A stretch of 64,000 bases of DNA, taken from an uncultured cyanobacterium (lineage in GTDB: Bacteria > Cyanobacteriota > Cyanobacteriia > PCC-6307 > Cyanobiaceae). Made by a program: the position numbers and the translations under genes. The notes below the pieces were generated by a model. That model made no database searches, was not told the DNA's origin, and was given only the letters and a program-made list of their open reading frames with translations. The DNA is taken from contig CAIJRN010000011.1 in the NCBI GenBank assembly GCA_903823115.1, positions 1-64,000 of the forward strand, given 5' to 3'. Positions 7,630 through 15,720 of the stretch are shown here, piece after piece. Position 1 is the first letter of the stretch, and each line of letters begins with the position of its first letter.

Positions 7630-7660
7630 TTCCTTGCTCTTGACAACACTCACAAAAAAG

Positions 7661-7731
7661 AGGCGGCACCCAGATTCGAACTGGGGGTAAAGGATTTGCA
7701 ATCCTCTGCCTTACCACTTGGCCATGCCGCC
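7661..7731 (-). tRNA. trnC: tRNA-Cys (GCA)
   Basis: The reverse complement folds as a 71-base tRNA: acceptor GGCGGCA pairs with TGCCGCC, the anticodon loop is TTGCAAA (anticodon GCA), and the T-loop is GTTCGAATC. The discriminator is U, as usual for tRNA-Cys. CCA is not encoded. A short T-run (TCTTTTTTG) follows directly and may terminate transcription. The gene marks the right end of the lower-GC accessory block. Confidence 0.95.
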
Positions 7732-7775
7732 GGCCCGGGAGCAAACTCCCAGCAGCGGATCGTATCAGCCATCGC

Positions 7776-9047
7776 ATGCCCATGCCGCCATCGCGCCGCC
7801 TGCTGGTCCTGAGCAACGGCCATGGCGAGGACCTGATCGCCCTGCAGCTCCTGGAATCCCTGCATCAGCAACGGCCCTCCCAGGAGCTGGCGGTGCTGCC
7901 CCTGGTGGGCTTGGGCCAGGCCTTCGCCGCGGCCGAAGCGGCCGGCTGGCTGCAGCGGCTGGGCCCCAGCCAACCGTTGCCCAGTGGTGGCTTCAGCAAC
8001 CAGAGCCTGCGGGGCCTGCTGGCGGATCTGCTGGCCGGACTGCCCCTGCTCAGCTGGCGGCAGTGGCTGCTGGTGCGCGCCTGGGGCCGCCGCGGCGATC
8101 CGATCCTGGCGGTGGGCGACGTGCTGCCGCTGCTGCTGGCCTGGGCCGGCGGCGGCCCCTATGGCTTCATCGGCACCCCCAAGAGCGACTTCACCTGGGC
8201 CTCGCCACCGCCAGCGGGCTGGGGGCGATCGCGCCTGGCTGACGCCTACCACCGCGCCAAAGGCAGCGAGTGGGATCCCTGGGAGTGGGCCCTGATGGGC
8301 GCACGCCGCTGCCGGCTGGTGGCCGTGCGCGACCAGCTCACCGCCCGCGGCCTGCGCCGCCATCGGGTGGCGGCCTGCGCCCCGGGCAATCCGATGATGG
8401 ATGGCTTCTCGGGCCAGCCGCCGCCAACCTGGCTGCAGGGCCGCCCCCGCCTGCTGCTGCTGGCCGGCAGTCGCATGCCCGAAGCGTTGCACAATCTGCG
8501 GCGGCTGCTGGCGGCCCTGCCCGAAGCCGGAACCCCGCCGCCGCTGAGCCTGCTGCTGGCCACCGGCTCCAGCCCCAGCCCCGGGGAGCTGGCGCCGCTG
8601 CTGCAGGCCGCCGGCTTCCAGGCGATGCCCGCCGGCGAGCAGCGGCTCCTTGACCTGGGGGCCGCGGCCGGCTGGCGGCGGGACGGCCAGGAGCTGTGGA
8701 TCGGCCCTGGCCGCTTCGCCACCTGGGCCGCCTGGGCTGACCTGGGCCTGGCCACCGCCGGCACGGCCACCGAACAGCTGGTGGGGCTTGGCATCGGCGC
8801 CCTGTCCCTGCCCGGGGCCGGCCCCCAGTTCAAGCCGGGCTTTGCCCGGCGCCAGAGCCGGCTGCTGGGCGGTGCCGTGCAGCCCTGCCACTCGCCAGAC
8901 GATCTGCGGCAGCGGCTGCTGGCCCTGCTGGCCGACCCGGAACAGAGGCGGCGGCTCGGTCGCATCGGCCGGCGCCGCATGGGCCCCTCCGGCGGCAGCG
9001 AACGGCTGGCGGCCCTGATCGCCGCCCAGCTGCTGGGGGGGGGATGA
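7776..9047 (+). CDS. Lipid-A-disaccharide synthase-related (LpxB-like) glycosyltransferase
   Basis: The 423-residue protein matches the cyanobacterial LpxB-related family rather than LpxB itself. It starts RRLLVLSNGHGEDLIALQLLE, has GDPILAVGDVLPLLLAW around residue 110, and a C-terminal donor-binding half with LGLATAGTATEQLVGLGIGALSLPG near residues 325-350, typical of GT-B enzymes. The real substrate is not known. An ATG two codons later (MPPSRR) is an alternative start. It follows the tRNA-Cys on the opposite strand and may be cotranscribed with the small gene after it. Confidence 0.75.
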   Translation: MPMPPSRRLLVLSNGHGEDLIALQLLESLHQQRPSQELAVLPLVGLGQAFAAAEAAGWLQRLGPSQPLPSGGFSNQSLRGLLADLLAGLPLLSWRQWLLVRAWGRRGDPILAVGDVLPLLLAWAGGGPYGFIGTPKSDFTWASPPPAGWGRSRLADAYHRAKGSEWDPWEWALMGARRCRLVAVRDQLTARGLRRHRVAACAPGNPMMDGFSGQPPPTWLQGRPRLLLLAGSRMPEALHNLRRLLAALPEAGTPPPLSLLLATGSSPSPGELAPLLQAAGFQAMPAGEQRLLDLGAAAGWRRDGQELWIGPGRFATWAAWADLGLATAGTATEQLVGLGIGALSLPGAGPQFKPGFARRQSRLLGGAVQPCHSPDDLRQRLLALLADPEQRRRLGRIGRRRMGPSGGSERLAALIAAQLLGGG

Positions 9048-9107
9048 TGGGTTGGAGGATCCCCGGTGCCCCAGAGCTTCCGGCCCCCCTGCCCCTCGGC
9101 CACCACC

Positions 9108-9365
9108 ATGCCCGCCATTCCCGACCGCCACTACAACGCCGCCTGTGGTCGCCTGGCCAGTCAGCTCGGCCTCAGCCTCGCCTCAGCCCGCCGCAAGGTC
9201 GACGTCCGCGCCGTCAAGGACGGCATCCGTGACACCGCCGCCAAGGTGGCCCTGGCCGGCCTGATGGTGGAGGAAGCCCAGGCCAGTGGCGTCGATGCCG
9301 GCGCCATGCTCACCGCCCAGCTCGGCACCGTCGGCAGCGACGAGTACTTCATGACCGAAGACTGA
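9108..9365 (+). CDS. Conserved-looking small cyanobacterial protein of unknown function
   Basis: The 85-residue product from the ATG at 9108 is MPAIPDRHYNAACGRLASQL followed by a helical stretch rich in Ala, Arg and Lys (GLSLASARRKVDVRAVKDGIRDTAAKVALAGLMVEEA). It ends in an acidic tail, GSDEYFMTED. The upstream part of the track ORF is Pro-rich and probably not translated. No catalytic motif or membrane segment is seen. It lies 60 bases after the LpxB-like gene and converges with the RNase D gene. Confidence 0.6.
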   Translation: MPAIPDRHYNAACGRLASQLGLSLASARRKVDVRAVKDGIRDTAAKVALAGLMVEEAQASGVDAGAMLTAQLGTVGSDEYFMTED

Positions 9366-9406
9366 AAGCTCCGGGCCAACCTGACTCCGGCGCGACGTCC
9401 GGAATC

Positions 9407-10111
9407 TCAGTGCTCGAAGACCTGACCGAAGCGCTGGCGATCGAGGGCCGCGAACACCGGCACACAGACGAAACAGCGCTGGGCCAGCTCCCAGCGCTCC
9501 TCGCGCCGCAGCATCGTCTCAAGCCGATCGCGGGCCGGCAGCAGCCAGCGCACATCGCCGGCGGCATAGGCGAGCTGGGTGTCGCTGAGTTCCTCCACCC
9601 GGCCCCAGTCCGAACTCTGGGCCTGCTTGTCCAGCTCCACCCCCACCAGCTCGTTGACCACATCCTTGAGGCCATGGCGGGGCGCGTAGGTGCGGCCCAG
9701 GCGGCTGGCGATCTTGGTGCAGAAGATCGGATCGACGGCGATGCCCAGATTCTCCGCCAGGGCCGCCACATCGAAACGGGCGAAGTGGAACACCTTCTCG
9801 ATCGCCGGATTCTCCAGCAGCTGCCGCAGCCGCGGCGCCTCGCTCTGACCCCGGGCCAGGCGAATGCAGCAGACGTTGTCGGCGTCATCGCAGATCTGCA
9901 CCAGGCAGAGACGATCGCGCCCATGGATCAGCCCCATCGCCTCGGTGTCGATCGCCAGGGCCCTGGCGCTGCCGTACAGCTCCAGCCAGGCTTCATCGAG
10001 ATCGCCGTCGAACACCGCGAAGCGGACCGGCGGAACCGAGGGCCCGCCGCTGGAGGGAGCGGTGCCGGCGGAAGTGGGGGCCTGGGCCATCGGGAGCGGA
10101 TCCGTACTCAT
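9407..10111 (-). CDS. rnd: Ribonuclease D-type 3'-5' exonuclease
   Basis: The 234-residue protein is a DEDDy 3'-5' exonuclease. The four acidic positions and the Tyr are visible: ALAIDTEAMGL (DxE) near residue 50, VFHFARFDVAAL near 110 and LAYAAGDVRWLL (YxxxD) near 185. Only the exonuclease domain is present; the C-terminal HRDC domains of E. coli RNase D are absent, as is common in cyanobacteria. The ATG at 10111 is chosen (a second ATG three codons upstream is possible); the long track start at 10336 runs through Pro/Arg-rich non-coding-like sequence. It probably trims tRNA and other RNA 3' ends. Confidence 0.9.
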   Translation of the reverse strand: MSTDPLPMAQAPTSAGTAPSSGGPSVPPVRFAVFDGDLDEAWLELYGSARALAIDTEAMGLIHGRDRLCLVQICDDADNVCCIRLARGQSEAPRLRQLLENPAIEKVFHFARFDVAALAENLGIAVDPIFCTKIASRLGRTYAPRHGLKDVVNELVGVELDKQAQSSDWGRVEELSDTQLAYAAGDVRWLLPARDRLETMLRREERWELAQRCFVCVPVFAALDRQRFGQVFEH

Positions 10112-10212
10112 GCCCCACATCGTGACCCACAGGCCGTGACCCACAGGCCGGGGCCCACGACAGCGCTGGAAGGGATGCGTGAGAATGCAGGGCCAGCACC
10201 GCCCTCGCGCCG

Positions 10213-10770
10213 ATGTCCCCCCTGGCCTCGACCCTGCTGCTGACTCTGCTGATGGCGATCGGCCTGGTCTTCTTCCTGCGCGCCGCCAGCAAGGACCGCA
10301 CGACCGTGGTGGAGGTGCATTCGCCCCGCCCGCCACTGGAGGTGCTCAACGGCCTGAGTGATTGGCTCAGCGCCCGCGGCTGGCTGAGCGAAGGCGGCGA
10401 TGCCCAGCGCCAGCTGCTGCGCTACCGCGGCCAGGTTGAGGCCAGCCTGCCGCTGGCCTTACTGCTCTCGCTGCTCGGCTCCATCGGCGCGGCCTGCCTC
10501 GGCCTGGTGCTCTGCCAGCTGCTGCCTCAACTGGGCTGGTGGCCCCTGTTGCTCACCCTGATCGGCCCCGCCGCCGGCCTGATCTACCGGCGCCGGGCCG
10601 CCCGGGCCGAAGTGCTGGAGCTGCGGCTGATGAACGAGGCGAATCAAACGGATGGTGGCAGCACCCTGCGCCTGCGCGCCCACCGCGATGAACTGATCGC
10701 CATGGAACTGGAACTGGGCCCGAGCCTGCAGCTGGCCAGTGACGGAACCCTGCTGAGCTCCCCCATCTGA
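10213..10770 (+). CDS. CCB2/CCB4-like cofactor assembly protein (cytochrome b6f heme c assembly)
   Basis: The 185-residue membrane protein has an N-terminal span (LASTLLLTLLMAIGLVFFLRA) followed by the stretch ASKDRTTVVEV. A hydrophobic pair follows near residues 78-125 (LPLALLLSLLGSIGAACLGLVLC and WWPLLLTLIGPAAGLIY) before a soluble C-terminal part. This layout fits the family annotated as cofactor assembly of complex C subunit B, which helps attach the extra heme c of cytochrome b6f in the thylakoid membrane. The match is from memory of the family pattern, so the assignment is moderate. The start diverges from RNase D and the end is 8 bases before the amidase-like gene, so those two are likely cotranscribed. 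Confidence 0.6.
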   Translation: MSPLASTLLLTLLMAIGLVFFLRAASKDRTTVVEVHSPRPPLEVLNGLSDWLSARGWLSEGGDAQRQLLRYRGQVEASLPLALLLSLLGSIGAACLGLVLCQLLPQLGWWPLLLTLIGPAAGLIYRRRAARAEVLELRLMNEANQTDGGSTLRLRAHRDELIAMELELGPSLQLASDGTLLSSPI

Positions 10771-10777
10771 TCGCCCC

Positions 10778-11740
10778 ATGCCCGTGCCCTCCCTGCCGGT
10801 GAAGCGTCTGCTGCTCAACGCCTTGCTGCTCGGCGGCCTGGCCACCAGCCCCGCCAAGGCCCAGATGGCCTTCGGCCAAGCCGACCCAGGCCAACCTGCC
10901 AGCCGCCGCTGGGGCACCCCAGCCGCCAGTGCCGACGCTGACGCCGGCGCCACGACCGTTGCCCCCCTGAGCGGCTTCGATCCGCTCACCGGCCCCCGCA
11001 GCCGCCTGCAGCGCGACTGGGTCGGCCTGAACCGCGTCAGCACCGCAACACCGATCCTGGTGATGGCCGGCCATGCCGACTCCCAGAACATCGGCGGCTC
11101 CGGCACCGCCGGCGAGGCGGTGGGCCGCTTCGGCGCGGCGCCGATGTATCCCGGCATCAGCGACGAGCTCTACTGGAGCATGGTGGTGGCCATCCAGGTG
11201 GTCAGCCTGGGCCAGCAGCGGGGTCTCGACATCCGCTACTACCGGCCTCCCTTCCGCACGATCGTCGATGGCAACGAGGCCGGCACCAACTGGAGCGTCG
11301 GTCACGACCATGCCGCCAGGGGCGGCTATGCCCTGGAAATCCACTTCGACGCCTACGGCCCGGACGGAGTCGGTTCGGGCCTGATCCCCCCCGTACACCG
11401 GCCGTTCACCTCGATCGACGAAAGCCTGGCCCAGGAATTCGGCGGCTATCCGATGGCCTTCCGCGACGTGCTCGGCGGGCCCAAACGGGGCATCGGCCTG
11501 CTGGAGATCGGCAAGCTGGAGGGTCGCCTGGAGGCCTCACTGCGCGATCCCCGCAGCCGTGCGCAGGCCGTCCAGGCAATCGCCGAACGCATCGTTCGCG
11601 CCCTCGAGCTCGGCCTGGGCCGCCAGAACTCGCCCACCTCCAGCAACCCAGCAGCCGAGAACCTCAGCGGCAACCGCACGAGCGCCAACCGGAGCGGCAG
11701 CAACGGAAGCGGCGCCAATCGCACCGCCCTATGGCGCTGA
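10778..11740 (+). CDS. Exported Amidase_3-like (N-acetylmuramoyl-L-alanine amidase-type) protein
   Basis: The 320-residue protein begins with a signal peptide ending in SPAKA-Q. The core resembles zinc amidases of the Amidase_3 fold. A first His lies in VMAGHADSQN, a Glu in GISDELYWSMVVA, a second His in YALEIHFDAYG, and a late Glu in IGLLEIGKLEG, the order of the zinc ligands and catalytic Glu in that family. This suggests peptidoglycan cleavage in the periplasm. The His-containing loop is not the textbook DPGHGG, so it is a divergent member. The C-terminal 40 residues are Asn/Ser-rich low complexity. It sits 8 bases after the CCB-like gene. Confidence 0.6.
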   Translation: MPVPSLPVKRLLLNALLLGGLATSPAKAQMAFGQADPGQPASRRWGTPAASADADAGATTVAPLSGFDPLTGPRSRLQRDWVGLNRVSTATPILVMAGHADSQNIGGSGTAGEAVGRFGAAPMYPGISDELYWSMVVAIQVVSLGQQRGLDIRYYRPPFRTIVDGNEAGTNWSVGHDHAARGGYALEIHFDAYGPDGVGSGLIPPVHRPFTSIDESLAQEFGGYPMAFRDVLGGPKRGIGLLEIGKLEGRLEASLRDPRSRAQAVQAIAERIVRALELGLGRQNSPTSSNPAAENLSGNRTSANRSGSNGSGANRTALWR

Positions 11741-11908
11741 GGCGGCTCAGCCGACCCCGGCACTGTCGCAACCATTGATCGGGGGAATCCCGCTACGGCG
11801 GGCAAGTCCCATCCAGGCCTCAGGGCAGCAGCATCCCCGAACGGCTGAGCCCATAGGGCGGGGCGGCGATCAGGCTGGGCCCTGTACATCCAAGGGAATC
11901 ACACCAGT

Positions 11909-12949
11909 TCAGCCCAGCGCCTGATGGGGCCGGCAGCGCTCCTCCAGGGAGCCATCCTCCAGCCAGTTCTGGGGCCTGGTGAACACCTCGGTGAGCAGGG
12001 CCTCGCGGCTGCCTGGCTCGGGGCTGTAGCCGTATTCCCAGCGCACCAGGGGCGGCAGCGACATCAGGATCGATTCGGTGCGGCCATTGGTCTGCAGGCC
12101 GAAGATCGTGCCGCGATCGAACACCAGATTGAACTCCACGTAGCGGCCGCGGCGGTAGAGCTGAAACTCCCGTTCGCGCTCGCCGTAGGGCGTGTCCTGG
12201 CGCCGCTCCACGATCGGCACATAACTGGGCAGGAAGGCGTTGCCACAGGCGCTGGCCAGGCGGAACAACTGCTCCCAGTCCTGCTGGATCGGTCCCAGTC
12301 CCCGGCTGACCGCCGCGGCCGGCCCGTTGGGATCCTGCCCCTTGTAGAGGACGCCAGCGGGATCCTGGTAGTCGTAGAAGATGCCGCCGATGCCGCGGGT
12401 CTCAGCGCGGTGCTTGAGGAAGAAGTACTCGTCGCACCAGGGCTTGAACACCTGGAAATAGGCCGGATCGACGCTGTCGCAAGCCCCCTTGAGGGTGCGA
12501 TGGAAATGGCGGGCATCCTCCAGGAAGGGGTAATAGGGAGTGAGGTCAGCGCCGCCACCGAACCACCACACCGGCCCGGCCTCGAAGTAGCGGTAGTTGA
12601 GATGGACCGTGGGGATGTAGGGATTGCGGGGGTGCAACACCATCGAGGTGCCGGTGGCGAACCAGCGCTGCCCCTCCGCCTCCGGCCGCTGACTGAGGAT
12701 CGAGGGAGGCAGCTGGTCGCCCTGCACCTCCGAAAAGTTGACGCCGCCCTGCTCGAAAATGCGGCCCGCCTTCATCACCCGCGAGCGGCCACCACCGCCT
12801 TCAGGCCGCTGCCAGCTCTCCTCCTGGAAGCTGCCCTCGCCATCGAGTTGCTGCAGGCCCGCGCAGATCGAATCCTGCAGACCCATCAGCAGCGCCCGGG
12901 CCCGGGCGCGGGAATCGGCGGGAGGCATCGGCAGGGAGTCGGGCGACAT
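11909..12949 (-). CDS. hemF: Oxygen-dependent coproporphyrinogen III oxidase HemF
   Basis: The 346-residue enzyme converts coproporphyrinogen III to protoporphyrinogen IX with O2, supplying heme and chlorophyll synthesis. Diagnostic segments include [20 protein letters not shown] near residue 60, [20 protein letters not shown] near 115-135 and [14 protein letters not shown]. The C terminus includes [20 protein letters not shown] and [15 protein letters not shown]. The ATG at 12949 begins [10 protein letters not shown]; an upstream ATG at 12988 is less likely. It is monocistronic, converging with the amidase-like gene. Confidence 0.97.
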   Translation of the reverse strand: MSPDSLPMPPADSRARARALLMGLQDSICAGLQQLDGEGSFQEESWQRPEGGGGRSRVMKAGRIFEQGGVNFSEVQGDQLPPSILSQRPEAEGQRWFATGTSMVLHPRNPYIPTVHLNYRYFEAGPVWWFGGGADLTPYYPFLEDARHFHRTLKGACDSVDPAYFQVFKPWCDEYFFLKHRAETRGIGGIFYDYQDPAGVLYKGQDPNGPAAAVSRGLGPIQQDWEQLFRLASACGNAFLPSYVPIVERRQDTPYGEREREFQLYRRGRYVEFNLVFDRGTIFGLQTNGRTESILMSLPPLVRWEYGYSPEPGSREALLTEVFTRPQNWLEDGSLEERCRPHQALG

Positions 12950-12996
12950 GGGATCGGGCGAAGCCGTGGCAGCAGAGCACCCTCTCACGTTTTCAG

Positions 12997-13012
12997 GCCG
13001 GGGTACCCCGGC
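12997..13012. repeat. Perfect 16-base palindrome upstream of hemF
   Basis: The sequence GCCGGGGTACCCCGGC lies 48 bases upstream of the hemF start, between the divergent hemF and mrp genes. It could be an operator or part of a transcript hairpin. There is no T-run, so it is not a standard terminator. Confidence 0.5.
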
Positions 13013-13202
13013 ACAAGCAGTCGAGAGCGACTGTCACGACAGGCAGCCCATGGCCAGGGGATGCGACGACGGCTGCGGCACCGACCAGGCAGAGATCCAC
13101 CAGCCCTCCTGGCCCTGCCGATCAGCCAGCGGCAGACCGCGCCAGCCCTGACTGGCCAGGCCCTCCCTAGGATTCGACCCAACCGCAGCTCCGCCGCGCC
13201 GG

Positions 13203-14432
13203 ATGCCTCACGCCGACAGCTCTTCCGCCGACCAGGCCTCCGCCCGCCAGCCTTCTGCTGAACAGGCTCCAGCAGTGCGCCGCCCCCCTGAACAGGCCTC
13301 CGCAGAGCGTCAGGGTGATCCGGACGCCGCGGCCCTGGAGGGTCTGCTGGCCCCCATCCGCGACTCCGGCAGCGGCCGCAGCCTGCTGGAGCTGGGCTGG
13401 ATCCGGCGGCCGCGGCGCCAGGGATCCCGGGTGGTGCTCGAACTGGCCCTGCCCGGCTTCGCCGCCAGCCAGCAGGGCCGCATCGCCGGCGAGATCCGCA
13501 GCACCCTGCTGAGCGCCGCTGGCATCGACGACGTCCAGATCGAACTGGCCGCGTCCGCCGCCCCGGCCTCCAGTGGACCGATCGGTGCCGCCGGCCATGG
13601 CAATGCTGGCCATGCTCATGGCCAGCTGCCCGAGCGCCAGGGCATTCCCGGCGTACGCCGGGTGATCGCCGTCAGCAGCGGCAAGGGCGGCGTCGGCAAG
13701 AGCACCGTGGCGGTCAACCTGGCCTGCGCCCTGGCCGCCAGCGGCCTGCGGGTCGGCCTGCTCGACGCCGACATCTACGGACCCAACGCCCCCACCATGC
13801 TGGGGGTGGCCGACCGCACCCCCGAGGTGCAGGGCAGCGGCAACGAGCAGATTCTCACCCCGATCGAAACCTGTGGCATCGCCATGGTGTCGATGGGACT
13901 GCTGATCCAGGAGAACCAGCCGGTGATCTGGCGCGGCCCGATGCTCAACGGCATCATCCGCCAGTTCCTCTACCAGGTGGCGTGGGGCGAGCGGGACGTG
14001 CTGGTGGTGGATCTGCCGCCCGGCACCGGCGATGCCCAGCTGAGCCTGGCCCAGGCGGTGCCGATGGAGGGGGTGATCGTCGTCACCACGCCCCAGCAGG
14101 TGTCGCTGCAGGACGCCCGCCGCGGCCTGGCGATGTTCCTGCAGATGGGCGTGACGGTGCTGGGGGTGGTGGAGAACATGAGTGCCTTCATCCCGCCCGA
14201 TGCCCCCGACAAGCGCTACGAGATCTTCGGCCGCGGCGGCGGCGAGCGCCTGGCCACGGAGGCCGGCGTACCGCTGCTGGCCCAGCTGCCCCTGGAAATG
14301 CCGGTGCGCGAAGGCGGCGACAGCGGCCGACCGGTGGTGCTGAGCGCGCCCGAGTCCGCCACGGGCCAGGCCTTCCGCGATCTCGCCGCTCGCCTGGGAG
14401 CCAGCTGCGTCCCGACCGAGGCCCTGGCCTGA
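13203..14432 (+). CDS. mrp: Mrp/NBP35 (ApbC) family P-loop ATPase, iron-sulfur carrier
   Basis: The 409-residue protein has an MIP18-like (DUF59) N-terminal domain (about residues 45-120), a linker rich in Gly/His, and the Mrp ATPase domain starting GVRRVIAVSSGKGGVGKSTV with the deviant Walker A lysine pair. LLDADIYGPNAPTMLG and VVDLPPGTGDAQLSLAQ follow. Such proteins carry Fe-S clusters to apoproteins. The first 40 residues are Ala/Gln/Ser-rich and repetitive at the DNA level, so the true start may be somewhat later. The stop is 4 bases before rodA, suggesting one transcript. Confidence 0.92.
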   Translation: MPHADSSSADQASARQPSAEQAPAVRRPPEQASAERQGDPDAAALEGLLAPIRDSGSGRSLLELGWIRRPRRQGSRVVLELALPGFAASQQGRIAGEIRSTLLSAAGIDDVQIELAASAAPASSGPIGAAGHGNAGHAHGQLPERQGIPGVRRVIAVSSGKGGVGKSTVAVNLACALAASGLRVGLLDADIYGPNAPTMLGVADRTPEVQGSGNEQILTPIETCGIAMVSMGLLIQENQPVIWRGPMLNGIIRQFLYQVAWGERDVLVVDLPPGTGDAQLSLAQAVPMEGVIVVTTPQQVSLQDARRGLAMFLQMGVTVLGVVENMSAFIPPDAPDKRYEIFGRGGGERLATEAGVPLLAQLPLEMPVREGGDSGRPVVLSAPESATGQAFRDLAARLGASCVPTEALA

Positions 14433-14436
14433 AACG

Positions 14437-15720
14437 ATGGCGGTTCTGAGCCCCCGGGCCCGGCGAGGTGGCTACGCCGGAACGGGTGCCCGGCGCCGGC
14501 GTAGCCAGCTCGCCGCCATCGACTGGATCCTCTGGGGCGTTCCCCTCGGCCTGACCTTTGTGGCCGGCATCCTGATCGCCAGCACCCAGCGGCAGGCCAG
14601 CTATGCCGACTGGTATCAGCACTGGATCACCGCCGCCGTGGGGCTGGCCCTGGCCCTGCAGGTGGCCCGGCTGCCCCTGGAGCGCCTGTCCTCGGTGCGC
14701 TGGCCGATCTATGGCGCCACGATCCTGAGCCTGGTGGCGGTGCGCCTGGTGGGCACCTCAGCCCTGGGGGCCCAGCGCTGGATCAGCATCGCCGGCTTCC
14801 ATGTGCAGCCCTCGGAGTTCGCCAAGCTGGCGGCGATCCTGCTGCTGGCCGGGGTGCTCTCCCGCTATCCGGTGGAGCGACCCGTGGATCTGGTGCGACC
14901 GATCGGGCTGATCGCCCTGCCGTGGGCGCTGGTGTTCATCCAGCCCGACCTGGGCACCTCCCTGGTGTTCGGCGCCGTGCTGCTGGTGATGCTGTTCTGG
15001 GCCGGCATGCCGTTGAGCTGGCTGGTGCTGCTGCTCTCGCCCCTGGTCACGGCGATCCTGGCGGGAGCCTGGCCCTGGGCCCTGCTGGCCTGGGTGCCGC
15101 TGATGGGACTGCTGGCCTGGCGCTCCCTGCCCTGGCCGCGTCTGGCCCTGGCGGCGGTGCTGGCGATCCAGGGGCTGTTCGCCGTGATCACCCCCTACCT
15201 GTGGATGCATGGCCTGAAGGACTATCAGCGCGATCGCCTGGTGCTGTTTCTCGATCCCTCCAAGGATCCCCTCGGCGGCGGCTATCACCTGCTGCAAAGC
15301 AAGGTGGGCATCGGCTCCGGCGGCCTGTGGGGCACCGGCCTGATGCACGGCATGCTCACCAAGCTGCGCTTCATCCCGGAGCAGCACACTGACTTCATCT
15401 TCAGTGCCGTGGGCGAGGAGATGGGTTTCGTCGGCTCCGTGCTGATCGTGGCGGCCTTCGCCCTGCTGGCCTGGCGCCTGCTGCAGATCGCCTCCCGCGC
15501 CCGCAGCGACGCCGAATCCCTGGTGGTGGTGGGCACGGCCGCCATGCTGCTGTTCCAGGTGGTGATCAACATCTCGATGACCATCGGCCTCGGCCCCGTC
15601 ACCGGCATCCCCCTGCCCTGGGTGAGCTATGGCCGCTCCGCCATGCTCGTCAACTTCATCGCCCTCGGGCTGTGCGCCTCGGTGGCGCGCCGCAGCCGGG
15701 CCGGCCAGCGATGGTGGTGA
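14437..15720 (+). CDS. rodA: Peptidoglycan glycosyltransferase RodA (SEDS family)
   Basis: The 427-residue protein has about ten membrane spans and polymerises glycan strands for cell elongation. SEDS signatures include GAQRWISIAGFHVQPSEFAK near residue 110, FIQPDLGTSL, and GLMHGMLTKLRFIPEQHTDF near 305, followed by FSAVGEEMGFVGS. The C terminus has MTIGLGPVTGIPLPWVSYG. The histidine-kinase-like gene begins 10 bases before the rodA stop, so the two are coupled. Confidence 0.96.
   Translation: MAVLSPRARRGGYAGTGARRRRSQLAAIDWILWGVPLGLTFVAGILIASTQRQASYADWYQHWITAAVGLALALQVARLPLERLSSVRWPIYGATILSLVAVRLVGTSALGAQRWISIAGFHVQPSEFAKLAAILLLAGVLSRYPVERPVDLVRPIGLIALPWALVFIQPDLGTSLVFGAVLLVMLFWAGMPLSWLVLLLSPLVTAILAGAWPWALLAWVPLMGLLAWRSLPWPRLALAAVLAIQGLFAVITPYLWMHGLKDYQRDRLVLFLDPSKDPLGGGYHLLQSKVGIGSGGLWGTGLMHGMLTKLRFIPEQHTDFIFSAVGEEMGFVGSVLIVAAFALLAWRLLQIASRARSDAESLVVVGTAAMLLFQVVINISMTIGLGPVTGIPLPWVSYGRSAMLVNFIALGLCASVARRSRAGQRWW

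Noticed and set aside
7650-9131. 493-residue minus-strand ORF
   Set aside because: It overlaps tRNA-Cys and is antisense to the LpxB-like gene; composition is Gln/Gly/Ala-rich without domains.
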